Part shown: positions 1-5,696 of the stretch, in pieces | Numbering within the stretch: position 1 is the stretch's first letter | Layout: each line of letters starts with the position of its first letter | Assembly: GCA_020721025.1 (NCBI GenBank) | Contig: DYNO01000189.1 | Coordinates: forward strand, 1 to 5,919 | Reading direction: 5' to 3' | Length of the DNA stretch: 5,919 bases | DNA from: Thiomargarita sp. | GTDB lineage: Bacteria > Pseudomonadota > Gammaproteobacteria > Beggiatoales > Beggiatoaceae | The notes under the pieces: generated by a model | Told to the model about the DNA's origin: nothing | The model's input: the letters and a program-made list of their open reading frames with translations, nothing else | Database searches by the model: none | Translations under genes and position numbers: made by a program

Positions 1-217
1 TCTATATCTCTAAATTAAACCATACTTCTTCAATCTTGTCAATGCGTAACTCCTAGGGCAGATTTTGGGAGGGATAAAAAAATAGGTTGCGCCCATTCCC
101 TAAGTTTTAACCGTTTTTACAACCAGCGTAAGAAACAGTGAAATGACCGCTTTAGATTTACATCCCGTAAATTTCAAGCGGTTTATGGAGGAATTTACAA
201 AATGATAGTAAAATCAG
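1..217. other. Gene-free flank downstream of modA
   Basis: Apart from the hairpin at 146-182, no gene is supported here. On the minus strand, where modB would be expected after modA, every frame is broken by stops. The longest open piece near the edge is 16 codons, ending in a TAG at 4-2, and it has no recognisable family features. If modB and modC are linked to modA, they must lie beyond the left edge of the window. Confidence 0.6.
146..182. repeat. Long imperfect hairpin downstream of modA
   Basis: The outer arms ACCGCTT (146-152) and AAGCGGT (176-182) are perfect inverted repeats. Inside them ATTTAC (156-161) and GTAAAT (167-172) pair around a 5-base loop, with 3 bases on each side between the two stems. 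Read as minus-strand RNA, about 14 of 16 positions pair. It lies 35 bases beyond the modA stop, so it could end or protect the modEA transcript. No T-run follows on either strand, so it is not a canonical intrinsic terminator. It could also be a dispersed palindromic repeat. Confidence 0.5.
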
Positions 218-955
218 TTACTTAACAGTCGGTACGCTATAACCAAATTTTTCAATCAATTGGCGAATTTCTTTGGTTTTCACAAAGTCTAAAAATGCCA
301 ATGCCACTTCGTCTTTCTCAGCTTTTTTCAGCAATACCGCTACTTGCTCTAGCGGTTGATACAATTCCTGCGGCACGAGCCAGTAGTGACCTTCAGGTTT
401 GGTTTGATACTGCGACAGCGCGATAAAACCCATTTCTGCACTGTCCGTTGCAATAAATTGATAGGCTTGTGTAATAGTGTCACCTTGCACCAGTTTTTTT
501 TGCAATCCGTCCCACAAACCCAGCTTAATCAATGCCTGTTTCGCCGCTTCACCATACGAGGCAATTTTTGGACTTGCGATAGCAATATGCTGAAACTTAT
601 GATTTTTCAAAGTATTTTCATCCAATTGTTTCACTTTTGGACTCCACAACACCAATTTGCCGATAGAATAGACAAAAAGGCTTTTTTCCACAGCATCCCC
701 TTCTTTCACCAATTTTTCCGGACGCTCCTTATCGGCTGCAAAAAACAGTTGAAACGGCGCGCCATTCTTAATTTGTGAATAAAGTTGCCCAGTTGCACCC
801 AAACTGACCTTGACGGTATGCCCAGTTTTTGCAGTGAATAATCGGTTGATTTCTTCGATGGGTGTTGCGAAATTTGCAGCGACTGCCAAAGTTATTTCGC
901 CGGCATGAGTAGCCAAACTGATGAAAATAAGAACAAATAAGGTGAATATTCTCAT
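218..955 (-). CDS. modA: Molybdate ABC transporter periplasmic substrate-binding protein ModA
   Basis: ModA captures molybdate (or tungstate) in the periplasm and delivers it to the ModBC inner-membrane transporter. The 245-residue product matches the usual ModA length. It opens with a Sec signal peptide (residues 1-18: Arg2, a hydrophobic core of Phe/Leu/Ile/Val, then an A-T-H-A cleavage region). The mature part has typical class II binding-protein motifs: AVAANFATPIEE (24-35), SLGATGQLYSQIKNGAPF (51-68), FFAADKERPEKL (71-82), IGKLVLWSP (98-106), IASPKIASYGEAA (126-138), SAEMGFIALSQ (172-182) and a C-terminal GYSVPTVK. AANF and GATGQ correspond to the oxyanion-binding loops, by family knowledge. 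The ATG (955-953) directly follows the modE stop codon, with a strong GGAGG (965-961) five bases upstream inside modE, so translation is probably coupled to modE. It carries no lipobox, so it should be a free periplasmic protein. No modB follows within 217 bases, which is unusual for the family. Confidence 0.95.
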   Translation of the reverse strand: MRIFTLFVLIFISLATHAGEITLAVAANFATPIEEINRLFTAKTGHTVKVSLGATGQLYSQIKNGAPFQLFFAADKERPEKLVKEGDAVEKSLFVYSIGKLVLWSPKVKQLDENTLKNHKFQHIAIASPKIASYGEAAKQALIKLGLWDGLQKKLVQGDTITQAYQFIATDSAEMGFIALSQYQTKPEGHYWLVPQELYQPLEQVAVLLKKAEKDEVALAFLDFVKTKEIRQLIEKFGYSVPTVK

Positions 956-1762
956 TTATGCCTCCACCGCGAGCACCACGCTACTGGCTTTGAAAAATGC
1001 ACACACGTCGCTCCCCAATTGAATTGCAAGATCGTCCACTGCTCCTTGAGTCACCACTGATTTCAACACGGTACCGCCGGACAGTTCTAATGTCACTTCT
1101 GCGTTGACAGTGCCCTTGATCACTTGAATTACTTTGCCACACAAGCGATTACGAGCACTGATTTTCAACGGGCTGTCAATCGGCATCAAGGTCACCAAGG
1201 GAGATTTTATCAGCGCATATACTTGTTTTCCTTCGACTATTTCTAAATTTTCAATACTGTCTTCCGTGATCATCGCGACCAACACCTCTTGTCCCTTCAG
1301 TTGCAATGTGACTTCACAATTCACGGTGCCCCGTTTGATATGGGAGACGGTGCCTAAAAATTGATTTCTCGCGCTCGTTTGCATCATTAATTTCCTCATG
1401 AGTTGTTGAAGATGTTGAAGATTAGAAAATTTTTCTTCTAAATAAGCTAAAAATTGTTGATGTTCCGATTCTAACTCTTGAAATGCCGTTACTAACATTT
1501 TTCCATAATCCGTCAATTGCGTTCCACCGCCTCCCTTGCCCCCAGTGCTACGCATCACCAACAGTTCTGGCGATAAATTGTTCATCATATCAACAGCATC
1601 CCACGCGGCTTTATAACTCATGCGCATGGCTTTCGCTGCCTTGGCAATTGAACCGTATTCATTGATTTTGCTTAATAATTCAATTCTGCCGCGCCCAATC
1701 GCATGACGTTCATCGGTACTCAGCCATAATCGCCCTTTCACCTTGGTGATTGACATATTCAT
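956..1762 (-). CDS. modE: Molybdate-responsive transcriptional regulator ModE
   Basis: ModE binds molybdate and, in that form, represses molybdate-uptake genes by binding a palindromic operator as a dimer. The 268 residues compare well with the roughly 262 of E. coli ModE. Residues about 20-85 form the LysR-type winged helix (RGRIELLSKINEYGSIAKAA, KAMRMSYKAAWDAVD), with the glycine-rich wing STGGKGGGGTQLT at 72-84. A helical dimerisation linker rich in Leu/Gln/Glu spans about 90-128. Two TOBE/Mop molybdate-binding domains follow at about 129-195 and 202-266. Each opens with SARN and carries a GTVN-x-EVTL motif (145-153 and 217-225), and the first has the K-S pair at 186-187. The ATG at 1762 has AAGGA (1770-1766) three bases upstream; Met3 is a weaker alternative. 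The gene is first in an operon with modA and has a ModE operator over its own promoter (1778-1805), so it is probably autoregulated. The start is slightly uncertain; the identity is not. Confidence 0.96.
   Translation of the reverse strand: MNMSITKVKGRLWLSTDERHAIGRGRIELLSKINEYGSIAKAAKAMRMSYKAAWDAVDMMNNLSPELLVMRSTGGKGGGGTQLTDYGKMLVTAFQELESEHQQFLAYLEEKFSNLQHLQQLMRKLMMQTSARNQFLGTVSHIKRGTVNCEVTLQLKGQEVLVAMITEDSIENLEIVEGKQVYALIKSPLVTLMPIDSPLKISARNRLCGKVIQVIKGTVNAEVTLELSGGTVLKSVVTQGAVDDLAIQLGSDVCAFFKASSVVLAVEA
961..965 (-). promoter_or_regulatory. Ribosome binding site of modA inside modE
   Basis: On the minus strand a perfect GGAGG sits 5 bases before the modA ATG and lies within the last codons of modE. 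This fixes the modA start and suggests translational coupling, because ribosomes finishing modE stop exactly at the modA start. Confidence 0.8.
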
Positions 1763-1777
1763 GTTTCCTTTATGGTT

Positions 1778-1805
1778 ATCGTTATGTGAATTTTAATATA
1801 ACGAT
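1778..1805 (-). promoter_or_regulatory. ModE operator (ModE box) upstream of modE
   Basis: This is a 28-bp inverted repeat, ATCGTTAT then 12 bases then ATAACGAT, with perfect 8-base arms. Written as 11-6-11 it follows the published ModE-box layout ATCGNTATATA-N6-TATATAACGAT with few central mismatches. It starts 15 bases before the modE ATG and covers the candidate -10 element, so bound ModE would block transcription of modE-modA. The regulator of this exact site is encoded by the adjacent gene. Binding itself is inferred. Confidence 0.88.
1795..1800 (-). promoter_or_regulatory. Candidate -10 element for modE-modA
   Basis: On the minus strand TATATT differs by one base from TATAAT and lies inside the ModE operator, 32 bases before the modE start codon. 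No good -35 hexamer is seen at 16-18 bases (the best is ATTCTT-like), so this is a weak promoter call supported mainly by its overlap with the operator. Confidence 0.4.
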
Positions 1806-1893
1806 TGAGAAGATGCAAGAATAATTTTCAAGAGGGTAGCAATAAAATGGCGTAGTTGTATTTATCTATATGATTATACAGTGAATAAATTAA

Positions 1894-2058
1894 ATAAATC
1901 TTACGATTAGATATGATTTTGTCGTTATTCTGAAAATTTGGGAGCAAGAAAAGAATGAAACGGGGTGGAAGCGGGTCTGTAGTTGTGGTGTGGATGTAGA
2001 TCGAGATTTAAACCGCGCGCGGGGGATTTTTCTTCGTGCTTTGGTGGTTACGCCCTGA
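1894..2058 (+). pseudogene. C-terminal relic of an IS200/IS605-family TnpB (OrfB) protein
   Basis: TnpB is the RNA-guided nuclease carried by IS200/IS605-type elements. In this frame, which is open from 1894 to the TGA at 2056-2058, the last 30 or so codons read as the end of a TnpB: C-S-C-G, then VDVDRDLNRARGIFLRAL, then VVTP. By family knowledge the Cys pair is the second half of the zinc ribbon, and the DRD-x-N segment holds the third RuvC catalytic Asp. Only this tail is recognisable. The sequence before about 1951 does not look like TnpB, there is no start codon with a ribosome site, and the first zinc-ribbon half and the RuvC-I/II parts are absent. The Cys spacing is C-x-C rather than the usual C-x2-C, consistent with decay. 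A minus-strand reading frame over the same bases is a shadow of this relic. Confidence 0.72.
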
Positions 2059-2079
2059 TTGATCCTCCAAAAATCAATC
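2057..2079. repeat. Small hairpin at the TnpB stop, possible IS right-end remnant
   Basis: GATTGAT (2057-2063) and ATCAATC (2073-2079) are perfect 7-base inverted repeats around a 9-base loop, starting at the stop codon of the TnpB relic. IS200/IS605 elements carry subterminal palindromes and the omega RNA just past tnpB, so this could be a leftover of that end. The short stem could also be chance in AT-rich DNA. Confidence 0.35.
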
Positions 2080-2458
2080 TGCATTTGTTGAAACGGAAGA
2101 TCAGCGATGTTCAACCGTGTTCAGCAGAAATGTAACAGATTCTGTGCATTGGATTTAAGTAAGATTAACATGGTCAAAAACGATGACTGGTAATCTCCCC
2201 ATTTCACTAAAATGTCATCAATACAAGGTAGTATCTTCTGTTGCTTACGTCATCACGTTATTTCTATCATTTTGCTCGTTTTTTGGTTCATGCTTACCAC
2301 ACCATAAATATGGGAAAAATCTTACAAGTGGCTGAAAATTTCACGCATCATTCCACACTTGAGATGCACTTGCGGTAGAATTGAGCAGAAACTTGCATTG
2401 TTGTTAAGTTCGCTCCCAATGTCGCATTCCAAAAACACTATCTCCGATATACCTTCGT
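2080..2458. other. Intergenic stretch with no recognisable gene
   Basis: I find no supported gene on either strand. Plus-strand frames are broken by stops. A 73-codon minus-strand frame (2543-2322) runs across the left arm of the repeat element and resembles no family I know. No tRNA-like cloverleaf, riboswitch or convincing promoter stands out. It may be decayed IS DNA following the TnpB relic, but nothing in the sequence proves this. Confidence 0.5.
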
Positions 2459-2572
2459 ATAGAACCTGTTTGATACTATCTAAACTAAGTAAAATGGGTA
2501 TGGAACCGAGAAAGTGTTGATAAATACGGCGTATCATATTCACTCAGTTTAAAGATGTCAAATCGGTTCTAT
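2459..2572. repeat. Repeat element with inverted ends, upstream copy
   Basis: The left arm at 2459-2485 begins ATAGAACC, then a variable base, then GTTTGA, and ends TAAAC. The right arm at 2547-2572 reads GTTTAAAGATGTC, then AAATCGGTTCTAT, which is the imperfect reverse complement of the left arm. The spacer is 61 bases. Related arms recur at 5697-5846 on the other side of the signalling genes: the right-hand 32 bases (2541-2572) match 5815-5846 at 30 positions, and the left end shares ATAGAACC, GTTTGA and AAACTAAG with 5697-5727. No gene lies inside, so it behaves like a small non-autonomous (MITE-like) or palindromic intergenic repeat. No clear target duplication is seen. Confidence 0.75.
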
Positions 2573-2583
2573 CAAAGGCATGT

Positions 2584-3168
2584 ATGATGAAAATATTGGG
2601 CAACTTCATTAGTGACATTCCCACGCAAACGGAATACTTGCAAATTGGGTTTTCGCCAAGTTCCATCCCATTAAAACAACGTTGGCAAACCAATGGGTTA
2701 TCAGCAGATTTCATCTCGGAATACTTGGAAGTGTTCTCTGTGGGACAGCAAGTCGTTCAAGGGGAAACGTTTGTTATTTCGTCACAAATTAACGATGCAG
2801 TGAAGTATGTGGCGAATGAATTACTCGAAAATGCGATGAAGTTTAGCGCGACGGATTCAGATTATCCCACGCGGATTTCGTTTTTCTTATTCGATCAGCA
2901 GGTGGTATTTCATGTTGTCAATGCGGTTACGCGAAGCAGTGCAGATAACCTTGAGATTTTGATTCACACTTTATTAGAGAATGATCCCCACGAGCTCTAC
3001 TTGGCGAAAATGGAAGCAAATGCAGAAGAATCGGGCGGTCACTCTGGATTAGGTTTCTTAAGCATGGTGTGCGATTACTCTGCTAAACTAGGTTGGAAAT
3101 TTGAAACCCTCGCCCCTGATTCTCCATTCGTCATTGTCACGACAATGGTTTGTTTGGATATTACCTAA
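2584..3168 (+). CDS. GHKL-fold ATP-binding regulator, slr1658-type partner-switching protein
   Basis: This 194-residue soluble protein looks like a small histidine-kinase-type ATPase of the kind that binds STAS proteins in partner-switching systems. The N-box is clear (YVANELLENAMKFS, 75-88, with Glu79 and Asn83), and a glycine motif GGHSGLGFLSM (151-161) stands where the G2/ATP-lid motif belongs. No DxGxG G1 box is present; VVNAVTRSSAD (111-121) occupies that place. There is no His-phosphorylation domain, signal peptide or membrane segment. The size, N-box and following STAS gene resemble the cyanobacterial slr1658/slr1659-type pair, a resemblance from memory. The start at 2584 is favoured by AAAGG (2574-2578) five bases upstream; a second ATG follows at 2587, and the frame is closed by a stop at 2521. 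It is first of three co-directional genes, with a repeat element ending 11 bases before the start. The role as an anti-sigma-kinase-like regulator is inferred. Confidence 0.75.
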   Translation: MMKILGNFISDIPTQTEYLQIGFSPSSIPLKQRWQTNGLSADFISEYLEVFSVGQQVVQGETFVISSQINDAVKYVANELLENAMKFSATDSDYPTRISFFLFDQQVVFHVVNAVTRSSADNLEILIHTLLENDPHELYLAKMEANAEESGGHSGLGFLSMVCDYSAKLGWKFETLAPDSPFVIVTTMVCLDIT

Positions 3169-3181
3169 AGGAAAATTGCTA

Positions 3182-3547
3182 ATGGAAGTAAAGAATAAAG
3201 AATATAGTGTGAGTTACCAGCCGGAAAATGCTTTGGTCACCTGTAAAGGCTCATTATCATTAAATGGTACGGCAGAATATGAACCCATGTTAAACTTGCT
3301 GTTGCAGGCGGCAGATCAACAAATGCAACAATTAACGCTTAATTTATGCGAATTAACTTTTTTAAACAGCTCTGGAATCAATACGTTCACTAAATTTGTG
3401 ATTCAAGTGCGCAAGCGGCAAAATTTACAACTGCGAATCCTCGGATATGAAGAGATCGCTTGGCAAGTCAAATTATTAAGAAATCTGCAACGCTTGATGC
3501 CTACATTGGAAATCGACCTGATCTCACGAACCACGTCAATAGGTTGA
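3182..3547 (+). CDS. Single-domain STAS protein (anti-sigma-factor-antagonist-like, slr1659-type)
   Basis: The 121-residue product is essentially one STAS domain. The beta strand and loop LTLNLCELTFLNSSGIN (51-67) is the STAS signature. Ser63-Ser64-Gly65 align with the serine phosphorylated in SpoIIAA-like antagonists, although the usual preceding Asp is Asn62 here. A long amphipathic helix follows (TFTKFVIQVRKRQNLQLRIL, 68-87), as in the fold. The start at 3182 is chosen because AAAGGA (3167-3172) lies nine bases upstream and because residues 1-20 begin the first STAS strand. A longer frame from 3101 would overlap the previous gene by 68 bases and adds non-STAS residues. The gene begins 13 bases after the previous stop, so the pair is almost certainly co-transcribed and the proteins are likely partners, with phosphorylation or binding of the STAS protein controlled by the ATPase-like protein. 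The downstream target is unknown. Confidence 0.85.
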   Translation: MEVKNKEYSVSYQPENALVTCKGSLSLNGTAEYEPMLNLLLQAADQQMQQLTLNLCELTFLNSSGINTFTKFVIQVRKRQNLQLRILGYEEIAWQVKLLRNLQRLMPTLEIDLISRTTSIG

Positions 3548-3607
3548 ATTATCGGCACAACCGTAAAAATGTGGCTCTGACTGTTAATTTTCGCCATTGC
3601 TCGCTAA

Positions 3608-3614
3608 AAAGGTG
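3608..3614 (+). promoter_or_regulatory. Ribosome binding site setting a GTG start for the hybrid kinase
   Basis: AAAGGTG lies six bases before the in-frame GTG at 3621. The more upstream TTG at 3597 has no Shine-Dalgarno-like sequence. This favours the shorter protein, in which the coiled coil begins almost at once. Confidence 0.55.
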
Positions 3615-3620
3615 TCAACT

Positions 3621-5465
3621 GTGTTTTTCGCCAATAAAATCATCACGCAGTTAAAAATAGAACTCGAACAATTGCACAATACCGTGACGCGATTGGAGCG
3701 AGAAAAACAAGCATTACAACAACAAGTTGACGATTTAACACAGGAAAAAACCGATTTAGAAATTTCATTAGAAACAATCACTGATCATGCGGACGCAGTA
3801 GAACGCCAACTTTTAGAAGCTCGCAACACGCTCGAAATTCAAGTGATTGAACGCACGAAGCAATTAGCTGACAATAATCGGCAACTGGAACGTGAAATTT
3901 TAGAGCGGAAGCGGGTTGAAGAAGTACAGCGTAATAGTTTGATTTTTCGACAAACACTGCTTAATAGTATTCCTAGCCCCGTCTTTTTCAAAAACTTACT
4001 CGGCATGTATTTGGGATGTAATCACGCTTTTGAACTGTGTATTGGACTCAGCGAACCTCAAGTGGTGGGACGCACTGCACATGATATCTTTCCCAAAGCT
4101 CAAGCAGATAGAATTCATGAACGGGATATGACATTATTCGCCGAAAATCTTAATCAAGTGTATGAAGAACGTCTGAATTATGCTGAGGATAATCAAACCC
4201 ATGATGTGATTATTAATAAAACTACATTTTGCAGTGCGGATGGGCAAGTCGCTGGTTTAGTTGGAATTATTATTGACATCAGTGAACATAAACGCGCCGA
4301 AGAAGCTCTGCGTCATGCCAAACAAGTAGCGGAAGATGCCAACCGTACCAAGACAGAATTTCTCGCCAACATGAGCCATGAATTACGCACGCCGCTCAAC
4401 GCGATTATCGGTTATGGGGAAATGCTGCAAGAAGACATGGTAGATTTAGGTTGTGGTGAACTGGTTGAAGATGTGGAAAAAATTCATTCCGCGGGCAAAC
4501 ATTTGTTAGGATTGATCAGCGACGTATTGGATATTGCGAAGATTGAATCAGGAAAAATGTCAGTTTATTCAGAAACATTTGATGTCGAAGTATTGATAAA
4601 TGATGTGACGACAACCGTTTATCCCTTGATCACCTTGCGTAAAAATAAGCTGGTGATGAATGCAGAAAATTTGGGAACGATGCACACCGATTTGACCAAA
4701 ATTCGGCAAATGTTACTGAATATATTGAACAATGCTGCGAAATTTACCGAATGTGGCACAGTTCATATCACAGTGACTCGAATAAATCGCTATGATGTGG
4801 AATGGATTATTTTCCGAATCGCGGACACGGGCATTGGCATGTCGCCGCAACAATTACAAAAGATTTTTCAACCCTTTACTCAAGCCGACAATTCAACCAC
4901 TCGTAAATATGGTGGTACTGGGCTGGGATTGTCCATCACGCAACGTTTTGCTGAAATGTTGGGCGGTTATGTGACGGTGGAAAGTCAATTGGGCGAAGGT
5001 AGTATTTTTTCTCTACATCTGCCCGTGCAGAATCAAAATTTACAACCCTCTCATCCGACAATTCATTCTCTCCCTGCTCTTCCTGCTGAGGTTCAAAGAG
5101 CCGTCAGTATCAGTAACATTGCCTTAGTGATTGATGATGATGCTATTATGTTGGATATCTTAGAAAATTATGTATCGAAAGCCGGTTATCAAGTGATTTT
5201 GGCAAGCAGTGGCAAGGAAGGGTTGAATTTAGCGAAAAAATTGCACCCCCGTATCATTATTTTGGATGTGATGATGCCGGGTATGGATGGTTGGATGGTC
5301 TTGTCTGCTTTGAAGGAAGATGCTGAATTGGCTGCAATTCCAGTGATTATCGCATCGTTGACAGAAGACAGAAGTGTAGGGTATGAATTGGGAGCAGTGG
5401 AATATCTGATCAAGCCCGTCGATAAAGAAGAATTGATCCGGGTGCTGAGAAAATATTTGCCATAA
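3621..5465 (+). CDS. Soluble hybrid sensor histidine kinase/response regulator (coiled coil-PAS-HisKA-HATPase-REC)
   Basis: A 614-residue hybrid kinase that senses a signal, autophosphorylates on His and passes the phosphate to its own receiver Asp. Residues about 8-105 are charged heptad-like coiled coil (LEREKQALQQQVDDL; RQLEREILERKR). A PAS domain spans about 107-225 (SIPSPVFFKN, HDIFPKAQAD, VGIIIDISEHKRAE). HisKA has His253 in SHELRTPLNAIIGYGEML. HATPase_c has the N-box LLNILNNAAKF (Asn367, Asn371), G1 DTGIGM (Asp402) and G2 GGTGLGL (431-437). After a Pro/Ser-rich linker, the receiver (about 502-614) has acidic residues 505-507, Asp549 in LDVMMPGMDG, Ser579 and Lys598 in LIKPVD. All catalytic residues are present. 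No membrane segment is seen, so the signal is cytoplasmic, perhaps a ligand or cofactor in PAS or a partner bound by the coiled coil. It lies 73 bases after the STAS gene on the same strand. The start is GTG at 3621, or TTG at 3597 (622 residues). Confidence 0.92.
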   Translation: MFFANKIITQLKIELEQLHNTVTRLEREKQALQQQVDDLTQEKTDLEISLETITDHADAVERQLLEARNTLEIQVIERTKQLADNNRQLEREILERKRVEEVQRNSLIFRQTLLNSIPSPVFFKNLLGMYLGCNHAFELCIGLSEPQVVGRTAHDIFPKAQADRIHERDMTLFAENLNQVYEERLNYAEDNQTHDVIINKTTFCSADGQVAGLVGIIIDISEHKRAEEALRHAKQVAEDANRTKTEFLANMSHELRTPLNAIIGYGEMLQEDMVDLGCGELVEDVEKIHSAGKHLLGLISDVLDIAKIESGKMSVYSETFDVEVLINDVTTTVYPLITLRKNKLVMNAENLGTMHTDLTKIRQMLLNILNNAAKFTECGTVHITVTRINRYDVEWIIFRIADTGIGMSPQQLQKIFQPFTQADNSTTRKYGGTGLGLSITQRFAEMLGGYVTVESQLGEGSIFSLHLPVQNQNLQPSHPTIHSLPALPAEVQRAVSISNIALVIDDDAIMLDILENYVSKAGYQVILASSGKEGLNLAKKLHPRIIILDVMMPGMDGWMVLSALKEDAELAAIPVIIASLTEDRSVGYELGAVEYLIKPVDKEELIRVLRKYLP

Positions 5466-5552
5466 AAATCAGTCGTAGTTTCACACCGGGGTTTTGCCCA
5501 ATCTGACAGGTTTGAATCTCTAAAAAATATTGTCATCTTGACTGAAACCAAC
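5466..5552. other. 3' flank of the signalling operon, no gene found
   Basis: No gene is supported. The overlapping minus-strand frame (5569-5189) is mostly antisense to the receiver domain. A G-rich/C-rich pair (GGGG at 5489-5492 and CCC at 5498-5500) could form only a tiny hairpin and is not followed by a T-run, so I see no clear terminator for the operon here. Confidence 0.4.
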
Positions 5553-5663
5553 AGTTTGGACAGTTCCAAAATTATATTTTAATATCAATCTGTTATAAAA
5601 TGAGCAAGATAACGAGAATGGATTGATTTTAATCAAAAGTTGTTGTAGAAAACTGTCCGAACT
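5553..5663. repeat. Inverted-repeat pair, MITE-like, 111 bp
   Basis: AGTTTGGACAGTT (5553-5565) and AACTGTCCGAACT (5651-5663) are reverse complements at 12 of 13 positions, with an AT-rich, gene-free interior of 85 bases. The compact size and clean ends resemble a non-autonomous element whose ends may match an IS630-like transposase. The same arms could instead form a stem-loop at the end of the operon transcript. No obvious target duplication was found. Confidence 0.5.
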
Positions 5664-5696
5664 ATTGAGTGAGTTCCTGCTAAATTTTTTAATGAT

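Noticed and set aside
356..778. Plus-strand open frame of 140 codons
   Set aside because: It is antisense to modA, whose protein is unambiguous; its composition resembles no family and it has no ribosome site.
1890..2114. Minus-strand open frame of 74 codons
   Set aside because: The opposite strand reads as the recognisable TnpB C-terminus, so this frame is its shadow.
2470..2539. Promoter for the signalling operon from TTGATA at 2470 or 2517
   Set aside because: The nearest -10-like hexamers are at 11-14 base spacing, which is too short for a confident sigma-70 call.
2322..2543. Minus-strand open frame of 73 codons
   Set aside because: It runs into the repeat element arm, shows no domain or family features and has no convincing ribosome site.
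3101..3181. Upstream start for the STAS gene
   Set aside because: It would overlap the preceding gene by 68 bases and add residues unlike the STAS N-terminus; ATG at 3182 has AAAGGA in place.
5189..5569. Minus-strand frame of 126 codons across the receiver domain
   Set aside because: It is antisense to conserved REC codons, with no family features.
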